From Proteiniphilum saccharofermentans (lineage in GTDB: Bacteria > Bacteroidota > Bacteroidia > Bacteroidales > Dysgonomonadaceae): 64,000 bases of DNA. The notes below the pieces were generated by a model. It did not search any database, was not told the DNA's origin, and saw only the letters and a list, made by a program, of their open reading frames with translations. The translations under genes and the position numbers were made by a program. The stretch is taken from assembly GCF_900095135.1 (NCBI RefSeq), contig NZ_LT605205.1, positions 806,001 through 870,000 on the forward strand, written 5' to 3'. Position 1 is the first letter of the stretch. Each line of letters begins with the position of its first letter. Of this stretch, positions 20,001-28,156 are shown piece by piece.

Positions 20001-20247
20001 CCTCTATTGGCTGATTGTTGATGTTTAAATCAAGACTCTTTTGATTCTTCAGCTGTGATTCGTTGTAGGCTACGAACATTTTCGACTGTTTTTCAATTGC
20101 CTGTAACGCTTCTATAACCGAAATATTGTTTTGTTTTATGGTTATTAGGGCATTGTTCTGGGCAAACAAAAATGTCTGCGAAGCAATAAAACAGACGAAA
20201 AAGATAAAAAATCGGGTTTTTGCCTTTTTCACGTAAAAAAATTTCAT
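17026..20247 (-). CDS. SusC/RagA TonB-linked transporter with STN signalling domain
   Basis: 1073 residues. In order: signal peptide (1-30), STN domain (about 34-108, ITIKQNNISVIEALQAIEKQ...DNYIVIVP), carboxypeptidase-like regulatory domain (116-185, ISGTIIDGNNEPVIGANVVE), the SusC marker EELIVIGYG, plug (DITTAVSSVSLKDL to VVLVTTKQA), then a barrel ending FVFGVNLEF. It imports oligosaccharide across the outer membrane using TonB. The STN domain is the part that contacts a FecR-type anti-sigma in the periplasm, and a FecR gene lies 182 bp upstream, so transport is likely coupled to sigma release. Confidence 0.96.
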   Translation of the reverse strand: MKFFYVKKAKTRFFIFFVCFIASQTFLFAQNNALITIKQNNISVIEALQAIEKQSKMFVAYNESQLKNQKSLDLNINNQPIEDVLTQILKGTGFSYQLKDNYIVIVPERQISQRQISGTIIDGNNEPVIGANVVEKGTTNGTVTDIDGNFTLNVENNAVLHISYIGYLSQEINTAGRSTFNIVLQEDLQTLEELIVIGYGTVRRGDITTAVSSVSLKDLDERPITSAAQAIQGKAAGVNVYRPSGTPGGEMVIRVRGTTSFNGSNDPLYVVDGVPVDNLNFLSPMDIADMQILKDASSAAIYGSRAANGVVLVTTKQATAGAKVAANIQYGMSRVSNPIQSLNAAQYKELIDEIRPGTIPEGTTDQTDWFKEVYGTGITQNYQLQVSDGNDRLRYFVSGGYLDEQGILSSAFFRRFNLRSNVESQVRNWLRFGLNLSYSDNTSNGVTTGQGSNRGGVVLAVVNLPTAATIRNEETGLYNRLFYGQNIANPIEEIENGKNNKNNENRLIASGNTTITFMPELVLKTSFTLDRRNGKETGFTPPSHGPGRDDWGNAWDNRAMNTLLVFDNVLTYKKTFAEKHNFEGMAGTSWTDSKWSKSYISGSHFKDGHIHTLNAANKIDWNSTRSEASEWAIMSGFGRVSYNYDSKYLFTFNIRGDGSSKLHPDHRWGYFPSFSGAWRLSSEDFMKDLSWIDDLKIRGGWGQTGNQSGVGDYAYLQRYIIRREPWFEDGKANAVPGIIPENLRTADLTWETTSQTNIGLDATLLKNRLTIGMDYYYKHTTDMLMYVEVPAGGGEITSIVRNEGVMTNRGFEFSVNSRNMTGTFTWDTDFNISFNRNNLKSLELQKIYKAAQTTDAFHQTYIVRNEPGRPLGGFWGYISDGVDPETGDLMYRDINEDGRISATDQTYIGDPNPLFTYGLTNSFSYKGFRLNIFIQGSQGNDIFNASKGDTQGMHDLKNQSVEVLRRWRTPGQITDVPRARFNLQPSTYFVEDGSYLRVKDITLSYSFKGSILERAGISRLQPYVTANNLLTLTKYKGMDPEVNQWGNNGAVQGIDWGTYPHSKTFVFGVNLEF

Positions 20248-20325
20248 AACTTTAGTATTTATTTCTTAGTGTTAGATTAGAAATTTGACTTATTCTTCAA
20301 GAGTATAACTCTAACGCTTATTTTG

Positions 20326-20361
20326 CCGGAATAGAGGTGCCACTTTATTCCGGTTTTTTTT
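20326..20361 (+). terminator. Plus-strand-oriented hairpin with T-run between fecR-like and susC genes
   Basis: CCGGAATA (20326-20333) and TATTCCGG (20346-20353) pair perfectly, followed on the plus strand by eight T (20354-20361). This points against the PUL genes. A second small inverted repeat AGAGT-ATA-ACTCT sits at 20300-20312. Because no plus-strand gene precedes it, it may stop antisense transcription, or act as a stem-loop in the minus-strand message. Confidence 0.5.
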
Positions 20362-20429
20362 ATTATGATGTATCCATATAAAGTAAATTAAAAGTGAAAA
20401 ATTAAAAATTAAAAACTACAAATAGCTTA

Positions 20430-21419
20430 TTACAACGGTAATATGTAACATTTATCATCTTCTATGCGGTATCTTATATGTCCCGATACTTCTGCAATGA
20501 TATCCATCACTTCCTGCAATGAAGTTTTATCCTTGAAACGGAAGGTGTATTTGTCATCTTTTAAGGTATTCAGGGCATAAACGAACGAGTAGGGGTATTT
20601 TCGTTCCAGCACGGTGATGATCTCTCTCAGGCTTGTCGACTTAAATACAAGTTCACCTTTTTGCCATGCCGTTGCATCATATAGATCGGGATGGCTGATC
20701 GTTTCTTCTTTCGTTTGTCTGTTATAAGTAAATTGCTCACTCGGTTTTAATATCAGGGCTGAAGCCAGGTTATTGAACCTGACCTCCACGCTTCCTGAAA
20801 GCAGAATAGCTGAAAGGGTCGAATCACCGGGATATGCCTTCATGTTGAATTCTGTTCCCAATGCCGTTACCTGAAAATCGTTAGATTTTACAATGAAAGG
20901 CTGTTTCTCATTTTTCGCTACTTTGAAATTTGCTTCCCCGAGCAGATAAACACTTCTGCTTTCCCCGGTGAACTGTTCCGGATAGAGCAAGGTAGTGGTG
21001 GAGTTCATTTGTACCTCAGTCCCGTCGGGTAAGGTCAGACGGGTCATTTCAGCGACCGGTACATACTGCTCTATAAGGTCGGCGTTCACCAGAGTTTTAT
21101 TGGAAGGGGAATATAGTGCTGAAAGCAGGGCGATTAGCAGAACAGCAGCCGATACCTGCCAGAAACGGAGAAATCTGACATTGGTCCCGCGTTGGCGTTG
21201 TTTTATCTTTTTTAGGACATCATGTAATGATTGTTGAGTTTGAGTTGAAGTTTCTGCAGGAGTGCCTTCCTTCAAGTTATCCCACAAACCGTACAGCGCC
21301 TTTTCTTTTTCCACGGAGAATTTTTCTCCGATAAGCCACCGATAAAATTCATCTTGCGAAGAAGTTGAAACATCGGATTTTACAAATAATTCGATAATCT
21401 TATTAAAATAGTTTTCCAT
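20430..21419 (-). CDS. FecR-family anti-sigma factor
   Basis: 329 residues from the ATG at 21419 (MENYFNKII); a 12-residue in-frame extension upstream looks non-native. Layout: a cytoplasmic sigma-binding part (1-80), a single membrane segment (about 84-103, QVSAAVLLIALLSALYS), the FecR domain with MTRLTLPDGTEVQMNSTTTL and FIVKSNDFQVTALGTEFNM, and the C-terminal DUF4974-type domain (LVFKSTSLREIITVLERKY to the end). It would hold the adjacent ECF sigma at the inner membrane and receive a signal from the STN domain of the SusC. Confidence 0.94.
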   Translation of the reverse strand: MENYFNKIIELFVKSDVSTSSQDEFYRWLIGEKFSVEKEKALYGLWDNLKEGTPAETSTQTQQSLHDVLKKIKQRQRGTNVRFLRFWQVSAAVLLIALLSALYSPSNKTLVNADLIEQYVPVAEMTRLTLPDGTEVQMNSTTTLLYPEQFTGESRSVYLLGEANFKVAKNEKQPFIVKSNDFQVTALGTEFNMKAYPGDSTLSAILLSGSVEVRFNNLASALILKPSEQFTYNRQTKEETISHPDLYDATAWQKGELVFKSTSLREIITVLERKYPYSFVYALNTLKDDKYTFRFKDKTSLQEVMDIIAEVSGHIRYRIEDDKCYILPL

Positions 21420-21516
21420 CTCGTGTGTCCATCTAATAAAAGCGGTCTTTCTCAATAAGCCGGCTATATTTGGTTTGTCTATTATATATTAGATACAATC
21501 GAGACTGGAGTACTAC

Positions 21517-22053
21517 TTAAAATTTTATGAAAAAAATTGCAATAAGAAAAAGTTTTTTGAGATCCTTTAAGACCAAATAGATGTGTTGTTCTACTGTTCG
21601 CACCGACAAATTCAATCTTTCTGCAATTTCGTTATTGCTCAAATTTTCAAAGCGACTCATCTCAAATATTTGCCTGCGCTTGTCGGGCAACTGTTCCAGT
21701 GATAATCTCAATAATAGCTGTAACTCTTGAACGTATATCTCATTAAGAGGGTCTTTAAATTCGGTTATCTCCTCCAAAGAATGCCGGTTCATCCGGGAGT
21801 TTATATATTTCGATTCTATATTTTTCCGTTTAATGCGATTAAAAACATGGTTCTTAACCATCGTATACAGATAGTTTCTCACAAGATTTCCTTCCCATAA
21901 ATCAGGTTGTTCCCATAATTTTACAAAGATATCCTGTGCTATGTCCTCAGCTTCCTGTTCCGATTTAAGAAGAATGGCGGCAAACGTTCTGACTTTCGGA
22001 AAATACTGAATGAATATTTCTTCAAACTCCCTCCTGTATGATTCAGTATTCAT
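21517..22053 (-). CDS. ECF-type RNA polymerase sigma factor, Bacteroidetes family
   Basis: 178 residues. Sigma region 2 carries AEDIAQDIFVKLWEQPDLW and the NYLYTMVKNHVFNRIK helix. Region 4 carries the helix-turn-helix LSNNEIAERLNLSVRTVEQHI, after EQLPDKRRQIFEM. The gene stands 97 nt ahead of the FecR anti-sigma and is the first gene of the PUL transcript. The expected targets are the SusC promoter of this PUL and probably its own. No sequence alone identifies its promoter motif here. Confidence 0.94.
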   Translation of the reverse strand: MNTESYRREFEEIFIQYFPKVRTFAAILLKSEQEAEDIAQDIFVKLWEQPDLWEGNLVRNYLYTMVKNHVFNRIKRKNIESKYINSRMNRHSLEEITEFKDPLNEIYVQELQLLLRLSLEQLPDKRRQIFEMSRFENLSNNEIAERLNLSVRTVEQHIYLVLKDLKKLFLIAIFFIKF

Positions 22054-22083
22054 GGAATATATTCAAATTTAGACTATTTTTTA

Positions 22084-22300
22084 TGCTTGCTTGACAAAAC
22101 CATTCGATTTCATCAGACATTTTGAGTCGCCTTTGCTCCTCGATTTCCAATTCTCGCAACAACATAATCCAAGTGAGCTTGTCTTCTGTTCGTATTGCTT
22201 AACGAAAATGTTCGATTTCATCAGACATTTTCTCGCTATGGCAAAGTTCAAACTAGTTTGACTTTGCTCATTTAGCTTAACGAAAACGTTCATTTATCTC
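22084..22300 (-). repeat. Three degenerate repeats in the leader of the ECF sigma gene
   Basis: A 21-bp sequence TTCGATTTCATCAGACATTT(T) occurs at 22103-22123 and 22211-22231, each preceded by a variant of gcttgacaaaac or gcttaacgaaaatg. A third partial copy, agcttaacgaaaacgttcat, starts near 22273. On the minus strand a 70-codon frame (22081-22293) spans all three and repeats CLMKSNxFVKQ. I treat it as repeat-derived and not as a gene because it has no known domain and no ribosome binding site. Confidence 0.55.
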
Positions 22301-22545
22301 AATCATTCATTCACTCACAACCTGATAGTCTTCCATGAGGTCTACACTATCAAAATCAAAAGTACCCCTCGCGGCAAAGATAGTATTATTCAATCGAAAT
22401 TTATTTGTAAGTCCTTGCCCTTTGTGTCCTTGCCCATAGAAAATGCATCAACGAGTACGTATCAACATATGGCATAATCAAAACGTTTTTCATCGGAGAC
22501 TTGTTCTCAAGTACGTGTTATTCGACAATCATCCGGGAAAGTTTA
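22294..22545. other. Non-coding stretch upstream of the sigma operon
   Basis: No supported gene. On the minus strand there are two matches to TAnnTTTG: TACTTTTG at 22357-22364 and TATCTTTG at 22375-22382. If used, they would give the sigma operon a leader of about 300 nt containing the three repeats. The right end borders the stop codon of the 22546 gene. Confidence 0.4.
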
Positions 22546-24393
22546 CTATTTTATTGCAGGTAATAGATATTCCCATATAAGATTAAGTTCTGCCTGCATA
22601 TCGCCAATATTGGCCGTTGTGACAATAACAGCTTCTTTTTCAGGAAGAACAAGAATAAATTGTCCGTTTGCCCCATCAGCACGATAGCCGTTATGCCGGC
22701 TACGCCACATTTGATAGCCATATCCCTGTAGCCAGTCACTCTCATCCGGTTTTATTTTCAGATCTTCTTTTTTTATGCCTGCAGGAAGCGATGCTATATG
22801 CGAAGTGGTGGCTTCGACAATCCATGATTCGGGAAGCAGTTGCTCTCCTTTCCATTTCCCTTTCTGTAAGAAAAACTGACCGAGTTTCGCCATATCTTCG
22901 GTTTTGACATACAACCCCCAGCCACCGATGTTTATCCCTTGCGGACATTCTTCCCATCTGGCTCCTACTATTCCTAATGGACGGAATAAACGGGGATACA
23001 GATAATCGATCAGTTTCTCACCTGTCACCTGTTGTATTATGGCGGAAAGCATATAGGTGGCCAAACTGTTATAGTTGAATTGTGTTCCCGGTTTCTCTGT
23101 AATGGGTTCAGCCAGAAATGCTTCGACCCAGTCGTCATTATTCCGTGTTTTTTCTCTTACAGCATTGGGATCATGTCCTACGGACATTGTCAATAGATGC
23201 TTTATTTCCAGATCGTTTAAATTCTGGCTTACATTGTCAGGTAACTTATCGGGGAAGAATGATATTACCTTGTCAGCCACATTGAGTTTACCTTCCGAGA
23301 CAGCAAAACCAATAGCTGTGGCTGTATAGGTCTTGCTTACGGAGTTCATTATATGGGGTTTATTGGCTGCATGCTCTCCTAACCAGTGTTCTGCAACAAC
23401 TTTTCCATTCCTGAGAATCATAATGCTATGTAAATCCTGCCCGCTTTTCTTTACAGTATCCAGATAATTCTGGATACCTTTTGCCGAAACCTTTTCTGTG
23501 TCCGGAGTACTGCGGGGAAGTGCTTTCGTAAGATCATTATAAGTGATCAGTTCTATCCCTTTTTCGTTGATCGTTTGTTTAACTTTTTTACTGGTTAATA
23601 TATCTGTGACTCCCTGACGGTCTTCTGCCACCCATTCATAACCAATATGTCCGACAGTTTTCATTTCATCGTTATCCAATGCCGGATGATCAACGAATAT
23701 GTAATTCTTTCCTGCTTCGAGTTTGTTCAGCATACTGACAAAACCTGCTTCCTTTTTATCCGTTTCATTAGAACCGTCATACCAGACAGAAGTGGCATTG
23801 TATTTCTGTCTTAAATCGTCGCTCTCAACAAATGTCAGATTATATTCCCGGGCTAACTTATGAGTCAATTCAAGTACTTTTGGGTCAAAGCGCAAAGCGC
23901 CCATGTGTCCGGAAAGATGGCTTGCCTGGGGTATATTTTTTAGCGTCAGCTCTATTTGTGCCCTGAATTCTTTTTCTATCTCATCTATATCCCATTTATT
24001 TTCAAGAATGGATTGACCGGGATAAGCATTATGAGGGTTTATCATGGGGTAAAAATAGCCGTTCTCATCTGTCAGGCTTGGACAATAAGTCAACGGACGC
24101 CATTTAATGTTTTCCCATTCACTGGTAATAGCCAGATGTATGCCGACATCAATACCTTGATTTTCGTTCAGCATACGGGCTGCTTCCGGAAACCATGCAG
24201 TGACAGGCATAACTTCGACAACGGTCTGAATACCCTTTTTATATGCTTCAATACATGCAACATTCACAGAATGGAACGCTCCCATATCATCGGAACGCAC
24301 AATTAAACGCGGTTTTTCCTGAGAGAAGAGAGTGATCGTGGTGACTGAAAATAGGGTGAAGAAGAATATCCCTTTTATTGATAATGGTTTCAT
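22546..24393 (-). CDS. YdjC/ChbG-like deacetylase fused to class C beta-lactamase-like serine hydrolase
   Basis: 615 residues with a signal peptide (cleavage near FSQ, residue 25), so periplasmic or exported. N-terminal half (about 26-300) matches the YdjC/ChbG/HpnK fold: metal-type motif LIVRSDDMGAFHSVN, VGIHLAITSEW, and HLSGHMGALRFD. These enzymes remove acetyl groups from chito-oligosaccharides or related carbohydrates. C-terminal half (about 310-615) is a penicillin-binding/beta-lactamase-like hydrolase with nucleophile motif SVSK, the YNS motif (FNYNSLATYML) and a late GANGQF. Such domains act as esterases, amidases or peptidases. The fusion is in one uninterrupted frame. Substrate and partner are unknown. 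Confidence 0.85.
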   Translation of the reverse strand: MKPLSIKGIFFFTLFSVTTITLFSQEKPRLIVRSDDMGAFHSVNVACIEAYKKGIQTVVEVMPVTAWFPEAARMLNENQGIDVGIHLAITSEWENIKWRPLTYCPSLTDENGYFYPMINPHNAYPGQSILENKWDIDEIEKEFRAQIELTLKNIPQASHLSGHMGALRFDPKVLELTHKLAREYNLTFVESDDLRQKYNATSVWYDGSNETDKKEAGFVSMLNKLEAGKNYIFVDHPALDNDEMKTVGHIGYEWVAEDRQGVTDILTSKKVKQTINEKGIELITYNDLTKALPRSTPDTEKVSAKGIQNYLDTVKKSGQDLHSIMILRNGKVVAEHWLGEHAANKPHIMNSVSKTYTATAIGFAVSEGKLNVADKVISFFPDKLPDNVSQNLNDLEIKHLLTMSVGHDPNAVREKTRNNDDWVEAFLAEPITEKPGTQFNYNSLATYMLSAIIQQVTGEKLIDYLYPRLFRPLGIVGARWEECPQGINIGGWGLYVKTEDMAKLGQFFLQKGKWKGEQLLPESWIVEATTSHIASLPAGIKKEDLKIKPDESDWLQGYGYQMWRSRHNGYRADGANGQFILVLPEKEAVIVTTANIGDMQAELNLIWEYLLPAIK

Positions 24394-24816
24394 ACGATTA
24401 TTTTATTTTTTTCATTATGGTGTATGACAATTGAGCGAAGCGAAATCACCGACTTCATTTAAAAGTAATATCCGGAGGCAACTTGCAATATTGACTATGT
24501 CGATTACTTCGTAATTCATGTTTCTTGGGTGTGAACAATTATCATGCTCGTTTCATATGATTCTCATGCATGTTTCTTAAGTGGTATATTTATTACGAAT
24601 GGCACAAAGATAATGGTTCTTTTTTAAATTGGATTTACATTTTCAACTAAGATTAACGGATATCGGCTTTCACTAAGTGTAACCATTTATTTATCGAAGT
24701 ACCCTATAATATCTTGTGGGTAGTAGTGTGATAACAAAAGTAAAAAATCGAACCAATCCCTCTACCATTTGTTTGACATGTATTAGATTATTATCCACAA
24801 TTAATTCATTCATATT
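24394..24816. other. 423-bp intergenic region between divergent genes
   Basis: No supported gene. Minus-strand TATCTTTG (24605-24612) is a candidate -7 box for the fusion gene, implying a leader of about 200 nt. Minus-strand TACTTTTG is also present at 24735-24742. A short repeated phrase catgtttctt occurs twice, in the 24517-24580 stretch. I see no tRNA and no strong hairpin. Confidence 0.4.
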
Positions 24817-25875
24817 ATGGCACATTCTACTATAATACAACTGCTGGGAAACCAAAGTGATTATCTCCTGAACCATGTGAGCAAAACCGTTGAGAAGTCA
24901 ATGATTCATCCTACCGGACCGGATGTTATTGAAAGGTTATGGATTGATTCCGACCGGAATATTCCGACTTTGAATAATCTCCAGCGTCTGTTTGGGCATG
25001 GACGTCTGGCGAATACCGGCTACTTGTCGATATTGCCTGTAGATCAGGGAATTGAACATACGGCAGGTGCTTCTTTTGCACCCAATCCTATTTATTTCGA
25101 TCCGGAAAATATTGTGAAACTGGCACTTGAAGCCGATTGTAATGCTGTAGCATCCACTTTCGGAGTATTGGCTTCTGTAGCCAGAAAGTATGCACACAAG
25201 ATCCCTTTTGTGGTTAAAATGAATCACAATGAATTGTTGACCTATCCGAATTCCTATAATCAGATTCCTTTCGGTACTGTAAAAGAGGCCTGGAACTTAG
25301 GTGCTGCCGCGATAGGAGCAACTATTTACTTCGGGTCGGAAGAGAGTCGCCGTCAGATTGTAGAGGTGGCTGAAGCGTTTGAATACGCACATGAGTTAGG
25401 GATGGGAACTATCCTGTGGTGTTATCTGCGTAATAACGCTTTCAAGAAAGATGGAGTGGATTATCACAGTGCAGCCGACCTGACCGGCCAGGCTGACCAT
25501 ATCGGAGTGACAATCAAGGCAGATATCATCAAGCAGAAGCTGCCGACCAATAATGGAGGCTTCCCCGCTATTGGCTTCGGAAAAACGAATCCCGGCATGT
25601 ACGATCAATTGAGTTCCCAGCACCCGATAGACCTTTGCCGGTATCAGGTGATCAACGGCTATATGGGACGGATAGGACTGATCAATTCAGGAGGGGAATC
25701 ACGTGGCGAGAGCGATCTGGCAGAAGCGGTTTATACCGCGGTGGTGAACAAACGCGCCGGAGGAATAGGGCTTATCGCTGGTCGTAAAGCTTTCCAAAAG
25801 CCAATGAAAGATGGTGTGGAACTGATCCATGCCATTCAGGATGTTTATCTTGATAAAGGAATCACCCTGGCTTAG
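24817..25875 (+). CDS. fbaB: Fructose-bisphosphate aldolase, class I (DhnA/FbaB type)
   Basis: 352 residues. Cleaves fructose 1,6-bisphosphate to two triose phosphates through a Schiff base, without a metal. Family segments: [15 protein letters not shown] (phosphate/active-site loop), [40 protein letters not shown] and [14 protein letters not shown], the last containing the lysines expected at the catalytic region. Length is normal for the bacterial DhnA-type enzyme. Transcribed alone and divergent from the fusion gene. Confidence 0.93.
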   Translation: MAHSTIIQLLGNQSDYLLNHVSKTVEKSMIHPTGPDVIERLWIDSDRNIPTLNNLQRLFGHGRLANTGYLSILPVDQGIEHTAGASFAPNPIYFDPENIVKLALEADCNAVASTFGVLASVARKYAHKIPFVVKMNHNELLTYPNSYNQIPFGTVKEAWNLGAAAIGATIYFGSEESRRQIVEVAEAFEYAHELGMGTILWCYLRNNAFKKDGVDYHSAADLTGQADHIGVTIKADIIKQKLPTNNGGFPAIGFGKTNPGMYDQLSSQHPIDLCRYQVINGYMGRIGLINSGGESRGESDLAEAVYTAVVNKRAGGIGLIAGRKAFQKPMKDGVELIHAIQDVYLDKGITLA

Positions 25876-25922
25876 TGGATTGTGATCTCTTTTCATCATA
25901 AAATAGAGACCATATTAACAAA

Positions 25923-25955
25923 GAACACGGATAACCGCTTGAGTTGTCCGTGTTC
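25923..25955. terminator. Bidirectional hairpin between aldolase and GH127 genes
   Basis: GAACACGGATAA (25923-25934) pairs with TTGTCCGTGTTC (25944-25955), 12 bp with one G-U. It lies in a 120-nt gap between convergent genes, 47 nt after the aldolase stop and 40 nt after the stop of the minus-strand gene. T-runs are weak on both sides (tcattta on plus). Confidence 0.65.
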
Positions 25956-25995
25956 TCATTTACAATAGGTGTTTTAAATTCAATAATATAGACCT

Positions 25996-28038
25996 TTAAT
26001 TCCTGACGGGAAATTCAGTGATCCTGAGTGTGGTGCAGCCAAACGGGATCAATTCGATTTCCACCTCTTCGGTGGTGTCGGGGCCTTGCTGGGTGAAATA
26101 GGGAACGGAACCGGCCGAACCCCTGTATTCTTTCCAGGTAGGAATCGGGCGACCTTTCGCTTTGATAGTGATCGGGGCACTTTCTAATGTCCAGGGATAA
26201 GTGGCAACTGTAGGCGTTTTCTCTACTTTAAAATGATCATTGATAACCTCAGGGCGGAGTTGCCGACTGCTCAGTGCGAAATTCCAGGGGCTATCGGAAG
26301 TTACCTCGTAGTACCATTCGCCGTATTCACGCACTTTTTCGGGTTCCATTGTTTTCTTTTCCCAGTTTTCCTCCATTTTCAATGCATAGACCAGTGGTCC
26401 GCGTTCGATTACAGCAGCGCCATCAAACCAATACGTGGCTTCGAGATGCATCGGAAGTTCGAGCGTCAGTTTATCTCCCTGTTGCCATTCCCGGTTAATA
26501 CGCAAAATCTCTCCCTGATAGGCATCGACCGGAATCACTTCTCCGTTGAGACGGACAACCGGCTGTTTACACCACGCCGGCACGCGCAAATGAAAAGGGA
26601 AAAAAGCCTTTTTCACATTTCTCTCCGTAAAGGAGATATTGAAATGGATAGCTTCCTCAAACGGATAAGCAGTCTCCTCGGTAATATATACTTCAGTACC
26701 GTTTGCCACCCTGGCTTTTACCTTGGAAGGAGCATATACCAGTGCTGCAATACCGTTATCGGCTGTGGCATACCATAGATTCTGCAGGAATTTCGGCCAA
26801 CCCTGATGCAGGTTGGAGGTACAGCATGGGTAGCCGCACAGGATGCCGTGAAGGTTATCCGTATCTTCGTGAGGCGTCACAAAATCACGCCATTCACGGC
26901 TGACGGCTATCTGGTTGATCTGATGATAATACTGGCGGGCAGAGAAATCATCGGTAATCTGGGTGGGCAGGGCGTTAAAAGTGACCCGTTCCAGATGATC
27001 GGCCCACTGGACATCACCTGTGATTTCGAGCATCTTTTCCAAAGAGAACATCATCTCGACAGCCGTACATAATTCCGAACCCAGATTCGGGTTCCCAAAA
27101 CGAAGCAGTTCGTCACCCGCCCATAAACCGGTAGGAAAAGCAATGGTAGTACGCATGTCTTTTACGGCTTTTTTTACAGCCTGTATCTGTTTAGCGTCTT
27201 TATTCTGCTGGTAATAGATTACCGGCTCCTTAAAGCCCTGTGCCAGATTTACACAGTGAAGGCTATGCTGGCGCTTCAGGTGATCCTGATGGAGAAAGAT
27301 ATCAGTCCAGTCCAGGGTTTGTTTGTGAATAAGTTCCCCCAGTTCCAGAAGGAATTTATCGCCGGTGATATTGTAGAGCCAATAAACAACCATCAGGTTA
27401 TCACCTCCGCGTTGTTGCCCCCAAAAAGTCCAGTGTCCCAGTGGTGTGTTGGGTAGTTCCTGCAACTGATACCTGAAGTAATTGGTCATAAACGGAATAA
27501 CCCGTTGGTCGCGGGTTGCGGAATAATATTGCTGCATTACCTTTAGCATGACCATCTTAGGCCACCAATCCTGTGAATTATTCCTTTGGAGTCCGTGTTC
27601 ATGTGGGCGGTCGGTATCCGGCCCGAAATAACCGTTCGGTTTCTGTGATGCCAAAGTCCATTCGATCCAGGGTTGTACCTTGTCGATCATGGCTTTATCT
27701 TCCAGAATATAAGCCAATGGAAGCAGACCGTCGATCCAGTAGGGACCCCGTTCCCATACATCACCGTCCCCACCGAGCCAGCCGTTGCGCGGGCCCATGA
27801 CCTGTTCGTAAATCGTATCCATATGGCCGGTCATTCCGGTTACCATACGATTGAGCTGCTCTTCCAGCCAACCGGAAGGTTTGATATTGCCAATGGGTAG
27901 TTCCATATAAGGCTTTGTCAACAAAGGAGCACGGTTATTCCGGTAATTGCCGCTCAGGTTTTTCCCCGGAGGGGATGCTGCTGTGGTCATTGCCGCCACA
28001 GTGAATAAAGAAAGAAATGCTAATCCGATCTTTTTCAT
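25996..28038 (-). CDS. GH127-related glycosidase (beta-L-arabinofuranosidase-like), exported
   Basis: 680 residues with a signal peptide (about 1-21). The alpha/alpha-barrel core resembles the GH127/DUF1680 superfamily. It keeps the metal/catalytic pattern of the family: Glu322-x-Cys324 (GSELCTAVEMM) and a later cysteine cluster with Cys405-Cys406 (CGYPCCTSN). The nucleophile in characterised GH127 is one Cys of the CC pair. The ELC motif differs from the ETC seen in the two neighbours, so it belongs to a different branch of the superfamily. It shares the strand with two other family members and a truncated SusD. Exact sugar specificity is not readable. Confidence 0.82.
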   Translation of the reverse strand: MKKIGLAFLSLFTVAAMTTAASPPGKNLSGNYRNNRAPLLTKPYMELPIGNIKPSGWLEEQLNRMVTGMTGHMDTIYEQVMGPRNGWLGGDGDVWERGPYWIDGLLPLAYILEDKAMIDKVQPWIEWTLASQKPNGYFGPDTDRPHEHGLQRNNSQDWWPKMVMLKVMQQYYSATRDQRVIPFMTNYFRYQLQELPNTPLGHWTFWGQQRGGDNLMVVYWLYNITGDKFLLELGELIHKQTLDWTDIFLHQDHLKRQHSLHCVNLAQGFKEPVIYYQQNKDAKQIQAVKKAVKDMRTTIAFPTGLWAGDELLRFGNPNLGSELCTAVEMMFSLEKMLEITGDVQWADHLERVTFNALPTQITDDFSARQYYHQINQIAVSREWRDFVTPHEDTDNLHGILCGYPCCTSNLHQGWPKFLQNLWYATADNGIAALVYAPSKVKARVANGTEVYITEETAYPFEEAIHFNISFTERNVKKAFFPFHLRVPAWCKQPVVRLNGEVIPVDAYQGEILRINREWQQGDKLTLELPMHLEATYWFDGAAVIERGPLVYALKMEENWEKKTMEPEKVREYGEWYYEVTSDSPWNFALSSRQLRPEVINDHFKVEKTPTVATYPWTLESAPITIKAKGRPIPTWKEYRGSAGSVPYFTQQGPDTTEEVEIELIPFGCTTLRITEFPVRN

Positions 28039-28156
28039 ATTGCTATCTAGAGGGTATGTGCTAATAGGGTGTTATCTCGGTGTGAAAATTGATATTGCTC
28101 CAGTGCCCATTTTGCTTGTCATTGATTAAAAATCAAATGTTCTATATTTCATGAGT

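Noticed and set aside
22064-22071. TAAATTTG close to the sigma start with an upstream TTTTG
   Set aside because: The spacer is 23 nt, outside the usual 19-21, and the box sits only about 10 nt from the start codon, so it is not called a promoter.
22081-22293. 70-codon frame upstream of the ECF sigma gene
   Set aside because: It is made of three degenerate repeats, has no domain and no ribosome binding site, so I list it as repeat-derived and not as a gene.
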